From Taurinivorans muris (lineage in GTDB: Bacteria; Desulfobacterota; Desulfovibrionia; Desulfovibrionales; Desulfovibrionaceae), in NCBI RefSeq assembly GCF_025232395.1, contig NZ_CP065938.1, positions 682,001 to 746,000 of the forward strand: a stretch of 64,000 bases of DNA. Direction: 5' to 3'. Position numbers and translations under genes: made by a program. The stretch's first letter is position 1, and each line of letters begins with the position of its first letter. The notes under the pieces were generated by a model. The model searched no databases. It was not told the origin of the DNA and saw only the letters and a program-made list of their open reading frames with translations. Positions 9,812 to 19,733 of this stretch are shown here, in pieces.

Positions 9812-10684
9812 TTACTGACTTTGCAGTGCATTCGCACCGCCTACAATATCCATGAGTTCATTAGTGATCGCCGTTTGTCTTGTTTTGTTGAACAACAAGG
9901 TCAGCGAACCAATCATTTCATCACAGTTATTGGTTGCATTGTTCATAGCAAACATACGGGCAGCGTTTTCACTTGCGAAATTATCCAATAAACCGCGATA
10001 AATTTGCACATTCAAATACCGCGGCAAGAGTTCCGCAAGAAGTACGCCCACATTCGGTTCATAAACATACTCAATATCGCCATTCGCTTCTTCGTTTTCA
10101 GAAGGAACAACAGGCAGAAGCGGCATACTTGTGGGAACCTGACGGGACATGCTCACAAATTCGCTATAAACAAGGTACACTTCATCAGCATTATATTCTG
10201 TATAGGAATGAGAAATATCATTTCCAAGCGCAGTCGCCACCTGAAAATTAAGACTTCCCATAACATCAGTCATTGCGGAAAGAATTTGGTAATCGGTTTT
10301 TCTGACTGCGTCGCGCCCTTTGCGACCGACACAGATAAAAGAAACCGTTTTTCCTTCCTTTTCTTTCTCTTTAGCTAATTTCAATGCGGTATTTATCAAA
10401 TTGACATTAAACGCTCCGCACAAACCACGGTCGGAAGTGACAAGCAAGATAAGAACGTTTTTCTTATGTTCATGGTTTTCCAAAAGAGCATGGTGAGCCC
10501 CTTCGGTGCGGGCGGCTAAGTCGGAAAGCATCGCATTGAACTTATCCGCATAAGGACGGAAGCGTTCAATACGCTGCTGCGCACCACGTAAGCCGGCAGA
10601 AGCGACCATTCCCATTGCGCGGGTGATTTGCTTCGTTTTTTTTACGCCGGCTATTTGCAGTTTAACATCTTTCAAGGAAGGCAT
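9812..10684 (-). CDS. atpG: ATP synthase F1 gamma subunit
   Basis: Central rotary shaft of F1, 290 residues. The N-terminal helix (KDVKLQIAGVKKTKQITRAMGMVASAGL) and C-terminal helix (RMFAMNNATNNCDEMIGSLTLLFNKTRQTAITNELMDIVGGANAL) form the coiled coil, and TSDRGLCGAFN marks the globular domain. It begins 3 bases after atpA. Confidence 0.97.
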   Translation of the reverse strand: MPSLKDVKLQIAGVKKTKQITRAMGMVASAGLRGAQQRIERFRPYADKFNAMLSDLAARTEGAHHALLENHEHKKNVLILLVTSDRGLCGAFNVNLINTALKLAKEKEKEGKTVSFICVGRKGRDAVRKTDYQILSAMTDVMGSLNFQVATALGNDISHSYTEYNADEVYLVYSEFVSMSRQVPTSMPLLPVVPSENEEANGDIEYVYEPNVGVLLAELLPRYLNVQIYRGLLDNFASENAARMFAMNNATNNCDEMIGSLTLLFNKTRQTAITNELMDIVGGANALQSQ

Positions 10685-10687
10685 AAA

Positions 10688-12202
10688 TTACCTCCGAGCC
10701 ACAAAAGATGCTTTGAACTCTTTAATGGCGGAACTTAAACGTTCTTCCAAATCCTTATCAATTTGTTTACGTTCACGGATATCAGCCAAAGTATCAGCTT
10801 TTGACGTGCGTAAGTATTCCAAAAGACCCGCTTCAAAAGGAAGGACGGAAGAAACTTCGATATCGTCCAAGAAACCGCGGGCGGCAGAGAAAATGGAAGC
10901 CACTTGCTCTTCTGTCGGCATTGGCTGATATTGCGCTTGTTTCAACAGTTCTGTCATTCTGGCGCCGCGGTCAAGAGTTGCTTTTGTCGCTTTGTCAAGG
11001 TCAGAACCGAATTGGGCGAACGCAGCCATTTCACGGTATTGGGCAAGGTCAAGACGAAGCGTACCTGCGACTTGCTTCATAGCTTTGATTTGCGCGGCAC
11101 CGCCGACACGTGAAACGGAAATACCAACGTTGATAGCAGGACGGATACCTGCGTTAAAAAGGTTGGATTCAAGGAATACCTGACCGTCCGTAATGGAAAT
11201 TACGTTGGTTGGAATATATGCGGAAACGTCACCCGCTTGGGTTTCAATAACCGGAAGAGCGGTAAGGGAACCGCCGCCGAGTTCATCGGAAAGTTTAGCG
11301 GCACGTTCAAGCAAACGTGAGTGCAAGTAGAAAACGTCACCGGGGAACGCTTCACGTCCCGGAGGACGGCGGAGAAGAAGGGACATTTGACGGTAAGCGA
11401 CAGCCTGCTTGGATAAGTCATCGTAAATGATAAGAGCGTGTTTGCCGTTATCCCTGTAATATTCAGCCATCGTACAGCCGGCATATGCGGCGATATATTG
11501 CAGCGGAGCGGATTCAGATGCGGATGCGGAAATAATGGTGGTATATTCCATCGCACCGTGCTGGCGAAGCTTTTCGGCTACAAGAGCAACGGTAGACTGC
11601 TTTTGACCGATGGCAACGTAAAAACAATGCACATCAGTATTTTTCTGCGCTAAAATGGCATCAACACAAACAGCTGTCTTACCGACTTGACGGTCACCGA
11701 TGATAAGCTCACGCTGACCGCGTCCGATAGGAGTAATCGCGTCAATAGCTTTAATACCTGTAACCATCGGTTCATGAACACTTTTACGTGACATGAGCCC
11801 CGGAGCTTTAAGCTCGACCGGACGTGTTTCCGTAGCTTCAACCGGTCCCAAGCCGTCCAAAGGCTGACCGAGCGGATTTAAAACACGACCTGTAACGGCT
11901 TCACCGACCGGAACAGAGAAAATCTTGCCTGTACGTTTTACAGGATCACCTTCTTTAATGGCTCTGTCATCACCCAAAAGAGCGACCCCGACGTTGTCCT
12001 CTTCAAGGTTCAGCACCATTCCCATAAGACCACCCGGAAACTCAAGGAGTTCCATGGCCATAGCATTTTGAACACCGTAAACACGAGCAATACCGTCACC
12101 GACATAAAGCACGGTTCCCGTTTCGCTCATTTCGACACGCTGGTCATAATTACGGATTTGTTCTTCAATAATTTTACTAATTTCTTCAGCCTTTATTTGC
12201 AT
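10688..12202 (-). CDS. atpA: ATP synthase F1 alpha subunit
   Basis: Non-catalytic nucleotide-binding subunit, 504 residues, with Walker [46 protein letters not shown] and the signature [13 protein letters not shown]. The N-terminus ([16 protein letters not shown]) is the delta-binding helix. It begins 3 bases after atpH. Confidence 0.98.
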   Translation of the reverse strand: MQIKAEEISKIIEEQIRNYDQRVEMSETGTVLYVGDGIARVYGVQNAMAMELLEFPGGLMGMVLNLEEDNVGVALLGDDRAIKEGDPVKRTGKIFSVPVGEAVTGRVLNPLGQPLDGLGPVEATETRPVELKAPGLMSRKSVHEPMVTGIKAIDAITPIGRGQRELIIGDRQVGKTAVCVDAILAQKNTDVHCFYVAIGQKQSTVALVAEKLRQHGAMEYTTIISASASESAPLQYIAAYAGCTMAEYYRDNGKHALIIYDDLSKQAVAYRQMSLLLRRPPGREAFPGDVFYLHSRLLERAAKLSDELGGGSLTALPVIETQAGDVSAYIPTNVISITDGQVFLESNLFNAGIRPAINVGISVSRVGGAAQIKAMKQVAGTLRLDLAQYREMAAFAQFGSDLDKATKATLDRGARMTELLKQAQYQPMPTEEQVASIFSAARGFLDDIEVSSVLPFEAGLLEYLRTSKADTLADIRERKQIDKDLEERLSSAIKEFKASFVARR

Positions 12203-12205
12203 GGC

Positions 12206-12751
12206 CTACTCACCCCTCTTGATGGATTCTCTGAGGTTATCAAGCTGTGCACGCAAACTCGCATCATACACGATATCTCCGACTTTCAGAACAATACCGC
12301 CTAAAATCCGGGTATCGACCGCATAAGAAAGCACAAGCTTGCGACCAGTTTGTTTTTCAAGCTGAGATAAAATCTCAGACTTTTTATCATTATCAAGTTC
12401 AATAGCAGTGGTGACAAGTCCACGGCTAATGCCTTTCGCTTCATCAAGCATCGCTTTAAAATCAGCAACAATGACAGGAATTAATGCAAGTCTTCCTTTA
12501 TCGGCAAGAAGAGAAAAGAAATTTTTCTCCGCAGTCCCTGCCTGACATTGAACCAGCATACTCATGATTATCGACTTTTTTTCTTCATGCGTAATGACAG
12601 GGCTTATCATTAATTCTTTCAATTGCGTGCTGTTTTCAAGAGCATCTGCAAGAGCATCAAGAGTTTCGGCAAAAGAATCCAATGTACCGTTTTCTTTTCC
12701 TAAATTGAACAACGCACTTGCATAACGCCTTGATACTGCATTACCAATCAT
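12206..12751 (-). CDS. atpH: ATP synthase F1 delta subunit (OSCP)
   Basis: 181-residue delta subunit that fixes the peripheral stalk to the top of F1. The N-terminal helical bundle (AVSRRYASALFNLGKENG) and the C-terminal VLSYAVDTRILGGIVLKVGDIVYDASLRAQLDNLRESI motif are typical. It overlaps the end of atpF by 4 bases, so the two are translationally coupled. Confidence 0.95.
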   Translation of the reverse strand: MIGNAVSRRYASALFNLGKENGTLDSFAETLDALADALENSTQLKELMISPVITHEEKKSIIMSMLVQCQAGTAEKNFFSLLADKGRLALIPVIVADFKAMLDEAKGISRGLVTTAIELDNDKKSEILSQLEKQTGRKLVLSYAVDTRILGGIVLKVGDIVYDASLRAQLDNLRESIKRGE

Positions 12752-13305
12752 GAGAACACTACCTTTGATAAGGATTTTTCTATTAAAGCATTGTGACCGT
12801 CTTTATCCAAACGTGACACAATTTCTTTTTCCATTTGAGCAACAATTTCCTCTGCCATTTGGGCTTTGATTTTTTGCACTTCATTGTGAACATCTTGTTC
12901 GGCGGCAAGCTTCGCCTGTTCAATGATGCGTTCGGCTTGCTTTTCCGCATCGGAAATAATGGCAGATTTGATTGCTTCAGCCTGTTTTTTACCGTCTTCA
13001 AAAAGTTTGGCGCATTCATTTTCGACTGAACGGAGCTTGTCTTCGGCAATGGATAAATTATGCTCGGCTTTTTGTCTTAACGCTTTGGCGGATTCCAACT
13101 CTTCCTTTACCTGCGCCTGATGGTTCGCAAGAAAAGTTTTCACCAATCTTCCGCCAGCGTACCATAAAATACCAAGAAATATCGCAACGTTCAGCATTCT
13201 TAATGCAAAGTTGCCCCAAGGAAGTTCGTGTCCGTCAGATGCATAGGCAAAATCAGCAACAGCACAAAATAAAACAGCAAATGCAAAGGAACTAAGATAT
13301 TTCAC
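12748..13305 (-). CDS. atpF: ATP synthase F0 b subunit
   Basis: Peripheral-stalk subunit, 185 residues. Unusually for b subunits in general, the N-terminus looks like a cleavable signal peptide (MKYLSSFAFAVLFCAVADFAYA). A membrane segment (LRMLNVAIFLGILWYAGG) and a long charged coiled coil follow. It forms a heterodimer with the b' product encoded 20 bases upstream. Confidence 0.93.
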   Translation of the reverse strand: MKYLSSFAFAVLFCAVADFAYASDGHELPWGNFALRMLNVAIFLGILWYAGGRLVKTFLANHQAQVKEELESAKALRQKAEHNLSIAEDKLRSVENECAKLFEDGKKQAEAIKSAIISDAEKQAERIIEQAKLAAEQDVHNEVQKIKAQMAEEIVAQMEKEIVSRLDKDGHNALIEKSLSKVVFS

Positions 13306-13325
13306 GTAACACTCCTAAAAAGTGA

Positions 13326-13745
13326 TTATGCTAAAATTTTTGCCAATGCTTCTTTTGAATAAGAAGAAACATCCGCCTGCAAAGCCTGCAAAGCTTCGGA
13401 ACTTTCGTTTTGAATTTTTTGTGTTGATTCCTGACGGATAGCGCGGGCTTCATCAGTTGCCTTGCCAAGAACGCCGCGGGCGAACTCTTCGGCGTTTTTT
13501 TTGTATTCATCACGTTCTTTCGCGATTTGAGCGCGGACGGAACTGATACGTTCTTCGTATTGAAGATTATGGATACCCATTGACTGCATGAAGTTTTCCG
13601 TATCCTTGTTATCGGCGTCGATAATGGCTTTGCGCCGCGCCATATTGGAACGGATAGGCTTAATAATAAGGTAATTAATAATAAGCAATGAAATAAAGAA
13701 GTTAATAAGCTGTATGAAAAGCGTGACATCAAGACTTATATTCAT
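13326..13745 (-). CDS. atpF': ATP synthase F0 b' subunit
   Basis: 139-residue second b-type stalk subunit. One membrane helix (LFIQLINFFISLLIINYLII) is followed by a basic KPIRSNMARRK turn and a coiled coil rich in E, A, Q and K. b/b' pairs are known from photosynthetic and many deltaproteobacterial F-ATPases. It is the first gene of the cluster. The a and c subunit genes are absent here. AAGGA lies before the ATG. Confidence 0.92.
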   Translation of the reverse strand: MNISLDVTLFIQLINFFISLLIINYLIIKPIRSNMARRKAIIDADNKDTENFMQSMGIHNLQYEERISSVRAQIAKERDEYKKNAEEFARGVLGKATDEARAIRQESTQKIQNESSEALQALQADVSSYSKEALAKILA

Positions 13746-13786
13746 ATACGATCCTTTTTCTTAAGCCATAGTTGTTTTCTATGCAA

Positions 13787-13815
13787 AGAGTATACTTTTT
13801 TCAATTGCGTGTCAA
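13787..13815 (-). promoter_or_regulatory. Likely promoter of the atp operon
   Basis: On the minus strand a perfect TTGACA (13815-13810) lies 17 bases from TACTCT (13792-13787), or 15 from the overlapping TATACT. The leader to atpF' is about 40 bases. It sits in the only sizeable gap between bactofilin and atpF'. Confidence 0.6.
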
Positions 13816-13847
13816 TACAAATAAATAAAGTTCATTTAATCACGGAA

Positions 13848-14201
13848 CTAAAGAATTTCTTGTTCTTCCACCGCACTTTTCGTCATTTGAATAGTGCCGT
13901 CCAAAACAGCGCCGTCTTCCACGATAAGAGCCGGGGTTTTAATTTTACCTTTTAAAATACCGTCCCTGTGAATGGTCACATTTCTTTTGGCAATGACATC
14001 GCCGGCGAAATTACCGGAAAGACTCATTTCGCCGACATTGATAGTGCCTTCGATTTTGGAATCTTTTCCGACCAAAAGCACGCCGTCGGATTCGATTTCA
14101 CCCAAAAATTCACCGTCGATACGGACAGTGCCTTGAAAATTCAATTTACCGGTAAAAAATGTTCCCGCACCCATGAACGCATTAATATCGTCTTTAGCCA
14201 T
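13848..14201 (-). CDS. Bactofilin-family cytoskeletal protein
   Basis: 117 residues. GTFFTGKLNFQGTVRIDGEFLGEIESDGVLLVGKDSKIEGTINVGEMSLSGNFAGDVIAKRNVTIHRDGILKGKIKTPALIVEDGAVLDGTI is the right-handed beta-helix of bactofilins, which polymerise into filaments guiding envelope growth. A longer open frame would run into rodA. GAGGAG 8 bases before the ATG at 14201 supports the short start, just after the rodA stop. Its place downstream of mre/rod genes fits a cell-shape role. Confidence 0.9.
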   Translation of the reverse strand: MAKDDINAFMGAGTFFTGKLNFQGTVRIDGEFLGEIESDGVLLVGKDSKIEGTINVGEMSLSGNFAGDVIAKRNVTIHRDGILKGKIKTPALIVEDGAVLDGTIQMTKSAVEEQEIL

Positions 14202-14214
14202 TACCATTTCTCCT

Positions 14215-15336
14215 CTAAGCTTTAAAAACGAATCTATTAATTGACACACTAAGGACAATGCCAATAAAAATACAATTGACAACCATGGCGGTCCCCCCAT
14301 AGCTGATGAACGGCAGCGGAATGCCCACAACAGGCATAATTCCAACCACCATACCGGTATTGACCATTACCTGCCAAAAAAAGTAAAAGAAAATGCCGGC
14401 GCAAAGCGTACTGCTGAACCTGTCCTTTGCTTCGCATATTGTACTATAAATAAAAAATAAAAAAAAGCAAAAAATTACCACTACGCCCACACTGCCCACA
14501 AAGCCCCATTCCTCACCCAAAACAGCAACGGCGAAGTCCGTATGCTTTTCGGGTAAAAAGCGCAATTGACTTTGCGTGCCTTCCTGAAAGCCTTTTCCCG
14601 TAAGTTCGCCGGAACCGATAGCGATCTGCGACTGGATGATGTGATAACCGGCGCCTCTCGGATCACGGGTAGGGTCCAAAAACGTTTTTATCCGTTCCTG
14701 CTGATAATCATGCAAAACAAACCAGCTTAAAGGCATGAGCAAGGGAATGACCACCAAACAAATACGCAAAACTTTCCATTTTATTCCATGAAAAAGCGCC
14801 ATACCCCCTATAAGAAACAATATGGTCAGGGCAGAGCCGAGATCAGGCTGTTTTGCAATAAGGGCGAAAGGCAGCAGGCCGATAAAAAGCAATTTGAACA
14901 GGCGCATCCACCCCAAGGTGTCGCCGTCCTTTGACAAGTATTTCGCCCCCATCAACAAAACGGAAAATTTTGCAAATTCACTTGGCTGTACGCTAAAAAA
15001 GCCCAAATCAAGCCAGCGCTGCGCCCCGTAAACAGTTTTACCCATAACAAGGACAAGCACAAGCAAAAACACGACAAAAATATAAAAAGCAAAAGAAAAC
15101 CGTTCCAAAAGCTTATAATTGATAAGCGTAACAGCAAAAAGAACAACAAAACCCACGCCTCCCCAGACAAGCTGTTTTTCATAAAAAGGAGTATGGACAA
15201 TACCGTCTTCAAAACGAATGCTGCTTGCAGAATACAAATTGACAAAACCGACACAAAAAAGAATAATCGTGGTGATGAATAAAGCCCAATTCATATCCAA
15301 GAACATTTTTTTATTGGGAGTATTAAAAATTTTCAT
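14215..15336 (-). CDS. rodA: Rod-shape SEDS glycosyltransferase RodA
   Basis: SEDS-family peptidoglycan polymerase of the elongasome, 373 residues with about ten membrane helices. Signature segments are VQPSEFAKFSVLLMGAKYL, KQPDLGSALTILFLIGGMALF, the large periplasmic loop with EKHTDFAVAVLGEEWGFVG, and GIPLPFISYGGTAMV. It overlaps the PBP2 gene by 4 bases, the classic coupling of the polymerase with its partner transpeptidase. Confidence 0.97.
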   Translation of the reverse strand: MKIFNTPNKKMFLDMNWALFITTIILFCVGFVNLYSASSIRFEDGIVHTPFYEKQLVWGGVGFVVLFAVTLINYKLLERFSFAFYIFVVFLLVLVLVMGKTVYGAQRWLDLGFFSVQPSEFAKFSVLLMGAKYLSKDGDTLGWMRLFKLLFIGLLPFALIAKQPDLGSALTILFLIGGMALFHGIKWKVLRICLVVIPLLMPLSWFVLHDYQQERIKTFLDPTRDPRGAGYHIIQSQIAIGSGELTGKGFQEGTQSQLRFLPEKHTDFAVAVLGEEWGFVGSVGVVVIFCFFLFFIYSTICEAKDRFSSTLCAGIFFYFFWQVMVNTGMVVGIMPVVGIPLPFISYGGTAMVVNCIFIGIVLSVSINRFVFKA

Positions 15337-17129
15337 TGCTTTTTCTCCGCCGGGAACAAAAGTTTAATAATATCCCTTGTCACAGGACCTGCGGCGGAAG
15401 AACCGCCTCCTCCGTGTTCAAGCATGGTGATGATCACATAACGGCGGCCGTCTTTTTCCGCAAACGCACCGAGCCACGCATGGTCGCGTTCTTTGAAATC
15501 CATCTCATAATTTTTCTTTCTTCTGTCACCCTGCATTTTAACTTTCACAACTTGCGCGGTTCCCGTTTTCCCGCCGGTGATGACACCTTCCGTTTTTATT
15601 ATCCGTGCGGTGCCCCGGGGCTCGTTTGCTGTCGCAAACATATAATCGACAATCATTTTGCAATGTTCTTGCGAAATAGGCGTATATCCGATGATTTCAG
15701 GTTCAGCACCTTTAATGAGCTGGGGTTTCAGCAATTTTCCTCCGTTCAGCAAAGAACTGATGTATACGGCAAGCTGTACCGGCGTCACAAGCATATATCC
15801 CTGTCCGATGGAAAGGTTCACGGTATCGCCGTTTTGCCACCGCTCATTAAACGTTTTTATTTTCCACTCCCTGTCGGGCATAACGCCGCGGGCTTCGTGG
15901 GGCAGTTCAATACCCGTTCGCGTGCCGAAACCGCATTTTTTAGCAAAATCGGCAATATAATCAATACCCAGTTCCAAAGCTTTTTCGTAATAATACACGT
16001 CGCATGAATACATGATGGAATGTTTCAAATCAACATATCCGTGCCCGTATTTGCTCCAACAGCGAAACTGCGAATTTCCCAGCCGGAAGACACCGCTGCA
16101 AAAAACAGTATCTTTCGGATTGACTCCCCGTTCAAGCAACGCTGCCGCCATAAGCAGTTTCCACACGGAAGCAGGCGGAAAAACACTTTGAATGGTTCTG
16201 TTTTGCAAAGGAAAGCGGGGGTGGTTTCTTACGGCATCCCATTCTTTTTTTGAAAAGCCGGTTACAAAAAGATTATTGTCATAAGACGGCAGCGTCACAA
16301 GAGCTTCAAGCGCTCCCGTATCCGGGTTCATGACAATGACAGAGCCCGCATTGTTCTGCATGATGTGTTCAATCTGCTTTTGCAGTTCAATATCAATCGA
16401 CAAATAGATATTCTGCCCGGAGTAAGAGGTGTCGAGCTCCTTTCTTTGCAAAGAACGCCCGAAAACATCAACTTCCATGGCGGCTATGCCTTTTTTTCCG
16501 CGCAGCTTATCCTCAAGCACAAGCTCAAGCCCTTGCCTCCCCACAATATCCCCTAAGCTCAAGGCATCATCTTTTTTCAATTCTTCCTGCGTCGCCTCTG
16601 CCACATAGCCCATGATATGGGCGACAGTATTTTTCTGCGGATAATGCCTGCGCGCCTTCGGAACAATATGCACTCCCTGCCATAAATGTAATTGCGACTG
16701 AATTGGCGCAATCATTTCAAAAGGCAAATCGGAAACAACGATGATAGGGTCGAAAGAACGGGAAAGATACCTGCTTTCAGTATAATGCTGCACCAATTCT
16801 TCATAGGAAGTATTGGTCCATTCGCTGATTTGGGCGAGAGCGGCGTCCACATCGGGCGTATCTTCACGAATAATCGCAATAGCGAACGTGATATAATTTT
16901 CCGCCAGCGGAATACCGTTTTTATCGAAAATTTCACCGCGGGCAGCATCGACACGAGCGATTTTCGTTCTGTTTTCAAGGGCTAAACGGGCAAATTCCTC
17001 GCCTCTGTGAATTTGCAAATACCAATAGCGCGCACAAAAAACAACAAAAAGCAACGCAATTAAAAATTGCAGCAAAAACAGCCCCATACGCGGCGGTTCA
17101 TAGTTTTTGGCTTCAATCTTGTGGGACAT
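15333..17129 (-). CDS. mrdA: Penicillin-binding protein 2, elongasome transpeptidase
   Basis: Class B PBP of 598 residues. One N-terminal membrane anchor (GLFLLQFLIALLFVVFCARYWYLQI) is followed by a pedestal with AARGEIFDKNGIPLAEN and a transpeptidase domain. That domain carries the SxxK serine in FPPASVWKLLMAAALLE, an SCD triad residue region (MYSCDVYYYEKA) and the KTGT box GGKTGTAQVV. It cross-links strands made by RodA. It overlaps mreD by 17 bases. Confidence 0.97.
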   Translation of the reverse strand: MSHKIEAKNYEPPRMGLFLLQFLIALLFVVFCARYWYLQIHRGEEFARLALENRTKIARVDAARGEIFDKNGIPLAENYITFAIAIIREDTPDVDAALAQISEWTNTSYEELVQHYTESRYLSRSFDPIIVVSDLPFEMIAPIQSQLHLWQGVHIVPKARRHYPQKNTVAHIMGYVAEATQEELKKDDALSLGDIVGRQGLELVLEDKLRGKKGIAAMEVDVFGRSLQRKELDTSYSGQNIYLSIDIELQKQIEHIMQNNAGSVIVMNPDTGALEALVTLPSYDNNLFVTGFSKKEWDAVRNHPRFPLQNRTIQSVFPPASVWKLLMAAALLERGVNPKDTVFCSGVFRLGNSQFRCWSKYGHGYVDLKHSIMYSCDVYYYEKALELGIDYIADFAKKCGFGTRTGIELPHEARGVMPDREWKIKTFNERWQNGDTVNLSIGQGYMLVTPVQLAVYISSLLNGGKLLKPQLIKGAEPEIIGYTPISQEHCKMIVDYMFATANEPRGTARIIKTEGVITGGKTGTAQVVKVKMQGDRRKKNYEMDFKERDHAWLGAFAEKDGRRYVIITMLEHGGGGSSAAGPVTRDIIKLLFPAEKKQ

Positions 17130-17580
17130 AACGAAAACCTCTTCTCAGGTAATTTGCCGTATGCCACATGATCGGCGTTAAAAACATCTGATACACGCTT
17201 TCATCCTGCAATGATTTGTAATTGATATAAATATCCTGAATTTCAGCAAGCACGCTGATAATGAAATAATGGGAAACGGCAAGAGCCGCGCTTAAAAGCA
17301 AAATAAACGTGAAACTCTCTATTTCAAAAAACCAGCGCCACGAATAAAAGAAAATGATTGCAAGGGAATACCATAAAAAGACATTCCCGAAAGGCATTGT
17401 GCCGATACCCTCTTGGATAAGGACAAACAAAAGAAAAACAACGCCGAACTGGGTTATTTTCTTTTCCTGCAAAGCGACAATTATCCCGGGAAGAAAAAAA
17501 TCCACTCCGGAAATGAAAAGCTGTAAAAAAATCGCTATGCAAACATACGCGAGCCACCAAAACACATTAAGCACTTTCAT
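17113..17580 (-). CDS. mreD: Rod shape-determining protein MreD
   Basis: 155-residue membrane protein with about five helices, located between mreC and PBP2 as in most mre operons. Sequence is poorly conserved in this family, so the call rests on hydrophobic pattern, length and position. It starts 3 bases after the mreC stop. Confidence 0.85.
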   Translation of the reverse strand: MKVLNVFWWLAYVCIAIFLQLFISGVDFFLPGIIVALQEKKITQFGVVFLLFVLIQEGIGTMPFGNVFLWYSLAIIFFYSWRWFFEIESFTFILLLSAALAVSHYFIISVLAEIQDIYINYKSLQDESVYQMFLTPIMWHTANYLRRGFRYVPQD

Positions 17581-17582
17581 GG

Positions 17583-18551
17583 CTAATTTGCCCCATTGGC
17601 GCTTTTATTGGCTTGTTCGTCAAAGGCTTTCTCAAAATTCTCGTTTTCCTCCGCACGGACCAGCAAAGGCGACTGCATAGGCGAAAATAAATTATTCGGT
17701 CTTGGGGAATAAACGGGACTGCCCTCCGGCAAAATATGCTCGAAAGGATTTTGCAAAAGAAGAACTTCCTCAAGTTTGTCAAAAACAACAAGGGGTTTCA
17801 CTTTTATATCAAGCATGGAGTTTGCGCTCAATTCAACACTGACGACTTCCCCCACCGGTATTCCCTTTGGAAAACTCAAATCCAAGCCGCTGGTGATAAC
17901 AAGCTCACCGATTTTGACTTCTTCATTCTGCTTGACAAAGCGCATGGAAAGATACTGATTATGCCCGTTGCCCTGCACGATTCCGGAAACTCTGCCCTTT
18001 TCGGTGATGACGGAAACACTGCTTCCGGAATCGGTTAATAATAACGCAATGGAAGTATACGGTCCGGCTTTGAGCACGCGTCCGACCAACCCGTCAGCAT
18101 TTATGATAGGGGTTCCGACTTTTGAACCGCTGAAAAATCCTTTGGAAAGCACAAAGCTGTCGAAAAAATCATTTGCTCCGAGCCGCCATGCTAAAATTCT
18201 GACCCCGACTGTTTTCCAATCGGAAACATATTCTATGGAAAGAAGTTTCCTCAAACGGTCCAGTTCCGCTTTTTCTTCTTTGGCGAAACTCAGTTCCCGT
18301 TTTATTTGAAAAAGTTCTTCTTTCAGCTCTTCATTTTCTTCATTGACACTGACAAGACTGACATAATTATTCCAAAAATCGGAAATTGTTGTCTGCACAT
18401 AAACAACGGAACGCACAAAAAAACCGACAACCTCAATACCGACATTGGTACTGATGGCGTCAAGTTTGTTTGTCCGTTCATTCCATGTGTATATTCCCAA
18501 AAAAAACAGAAAAAGTAACACGGAAACAACAATCAAGCGTCTTGCATTCAT
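17583..18551 (-). CDS. mreC: Rod shape-determining protein MreC
   Basis: 322 residues. A short cytoplasmic N-terminus and one membrane helix (LIVVSVLLFLFFLGIY) are followed by a coiled coil (NEENEELKEELFQIKRELSFAKEEKAELDRLRKLL) and two beta-barrel domains with GLVGRVLKAGPYTSIALLLTDSGSSVSV. It scaffolds PBP2 and RodA. A terminator lies between it and mreB upstream, so its expression probably depends on read-through. Confidence 0.95.
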   Translation of the reverse strand: MNARRLIVVSVLLFLFFLGIYTWNERTNKLDAISTNVGIEVVGFFVRSVVYVQTTISDFWNNYVSLVSVNEENEELKEELFQIKRELSFAKEEKAELDRLRKLLSIEYVSDWKTVGVRILAWRLGANDFFDSFVLSKGFFSGSKVGTPIINADGLVGRVLKAGPYTSIALLLTDSGSSVSVITEKGRVSGIVQGNGHNQYLSMRFVKQNEEVKIGELVITSGLDLSFPKGIPVGEVVSVELSANSMLDIKVKPLVVFDKLEEVLLLQNPFEHILPEGSPVYSPRPNNLFSPMQSPLLVRAEENENFEKAFDEQANKSANGAN

Positions 18552-18560
18552 GCCTGTCCT

Positions 18561-18594
18561 AAAAAATAAAATCGGATTAGAAAGCTCTAATCCG
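18561..18594 (-). terminator. Terminator-like hairpin between mreB and mreC
   Basis: CGGATTAGA-GCTT-TCTAATCCG is a perfect 9-bp stem with a tetraloop, followed on the minus strand by ATTTTATTTTTT. It lies 24 bases after the mreB stop and could attenuate mreCD-mrdA-rodA relative to mreB. Confidence 0.75.
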
Positions 18595-18617
18595 AATTAT
18601 GCACTATGAAATCCTGC

Positions 18618-19658
18618 TTAGTCAATGCAAACTTCGCGCAGCAAATCCAAATTATCGAGAGCGATGCCTGTTCCCATTACAACTGCCGCAAGCGGGTCAT
18701 CCACAACAAAAATAGGCAAGTTCGTTTCTTGGCGCAAACGTTCGTCAAGCCCCCTGAGCAGCGCTCCGCCGCCGGTAAGGGCAATGCCTCTGTCCACGAT
18801 ATCCGCGGCAAGTTCAGCGGGGGTCTGCTCCAAAGCAACGCGCACAGCCTGCACAATAGCTTCCACTTGCTCGGAAATCGCAACACGGATTTCTTCACTG
18901 GTGACAATGATAGTATGCGGAATACCCGTTACGAAATCACGGCCTTTCACTTCAAGCTGCTGTTCCGGTTCCATGGGAAACGCCGAACCGATTTTCTTTT
19001 TTATCTGTTCCGCAGAAATTTCACCGATCAGCATATTGTATTTACGGCGGATATACGCGGCTATCGCCTCGTCCATCTTATCACCGCCGACACGTATGGA
19101 ACGGGCGTAAACAATGCCGGAAAGCGCAATAACAGCGACTTCCGTCGTACCGCCGCCAATATCGACAACCATGTTGGAAGTCGGCTCCTGAATAGGCAGT
19201 TTCGCTCCGATACTTGCCGCCATCGGTTCTTCAATCAAATACACTTCCCTTGCGCCCGCGCTCAGTGCTGATTCTTTCACAGCCCTTTTTTCAACCTGCG
19301 TAATGCCGGTCGGAACGCAAATCATAATGCGGGGGCGGACTAAACGGCGTTGATTATGAACTTTTGCAATAAAATGCCGGAGCATAGCCTCCGTAACCTC
19401 AAAATCGGCGATAACGCCGTCTTTCATAGGACGGATCGGCTCAATATTTTTAGGAGCTTTGCCAAGCATGCTTTTTGCGTCAGTGCCGACAGCAATAACT
19501 TGGCTGTTTCCTTTTCTATCACGTTTGACGGCAACGACAGAAGGTTCGCTCAGCACAATACCGTGCCCTTTCACGTAAACACAGGTATTCGCTGTTCCAA
19601 GGTCAATCGCCAAATCATTTGAAAAACAACCGAGCAGCATATCTAAAACTTTAGCCAT
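18618..19658 (-). CDS. mreB: Actin-like cell shape protein MreB
   Basis: 346-residue bacterial actin that guides the elongasome. Phosphate 1 motif [17 protein letters not shown], phosphate 2 [16 protein letters not shown], adenosine motif [14 protein letters not shown] and the connecting helices are all present. It is the first gene of the shape cluster and has its own promoter. Confidence 0.98.
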   Translation of the reverse strand: MAKVLDMLLGCFSNDLAIDLGTANTCVYVKGHGIVLSEPSVVAVKRDRKGNSQVIAVGTDAKSMLGKAPKNIEPIRPMKDGVIADFEVTEAMLRHFIAKVHNQRRLVRPRIMICVPTGITQVEKRAVKESALSAGAREVYLIEEPMAASIGAKLPIQEPTSNMVVDIGGGTTEVAVIALSGIVYARSIRVGGDKMDEAIAAYIRRKYNMLIGEISAEQIKKKIGSAFPMEPEQQLEVKGRDFVTGIPHTIIVTSEEIRVAISEQVEAIVQAVRVALEQTPAELAADIVDRGIALTGGGALLRGLDERLRQETNLPIFVVDDPLAAVVMGTGIALDNLDLLREVCID

Positions 19659-19696
19659 ATAAAAAATCCCACTTCATTTATAAAATCAATAAAATA

Positions 19697-19723
19697 ACTA
19701 TACGTATCTTTTTTTCTTGTCAA
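19697..19723 (-). promoter_or_regulatory. Likely mreB promoter
   Basis: TTGACA (19723-19718 on the minus strand) is followed after 15 bases by TATAGT (19702-19697), in the gap between metG and mreB. Spacing is slightly short. The -10 may instead be the overlapping TAGTTA at 17. Confidence 0.5.
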
Positions 19724-19733
19724 TAAAAATACA

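Noticed and set aside
13848-14345. 165-codon bactofilin start
   Set aside because: The extra 48 codons overlap rodA, while GAGGAG supports 14201.
15336-16007. Long plus-strand open frame opposite PBP2
   Set aside because: Shadow of a well-conserved gene with no ribosome site. The same applies to the other antisense frames across the atp, metG, acs and polyvalent genes.
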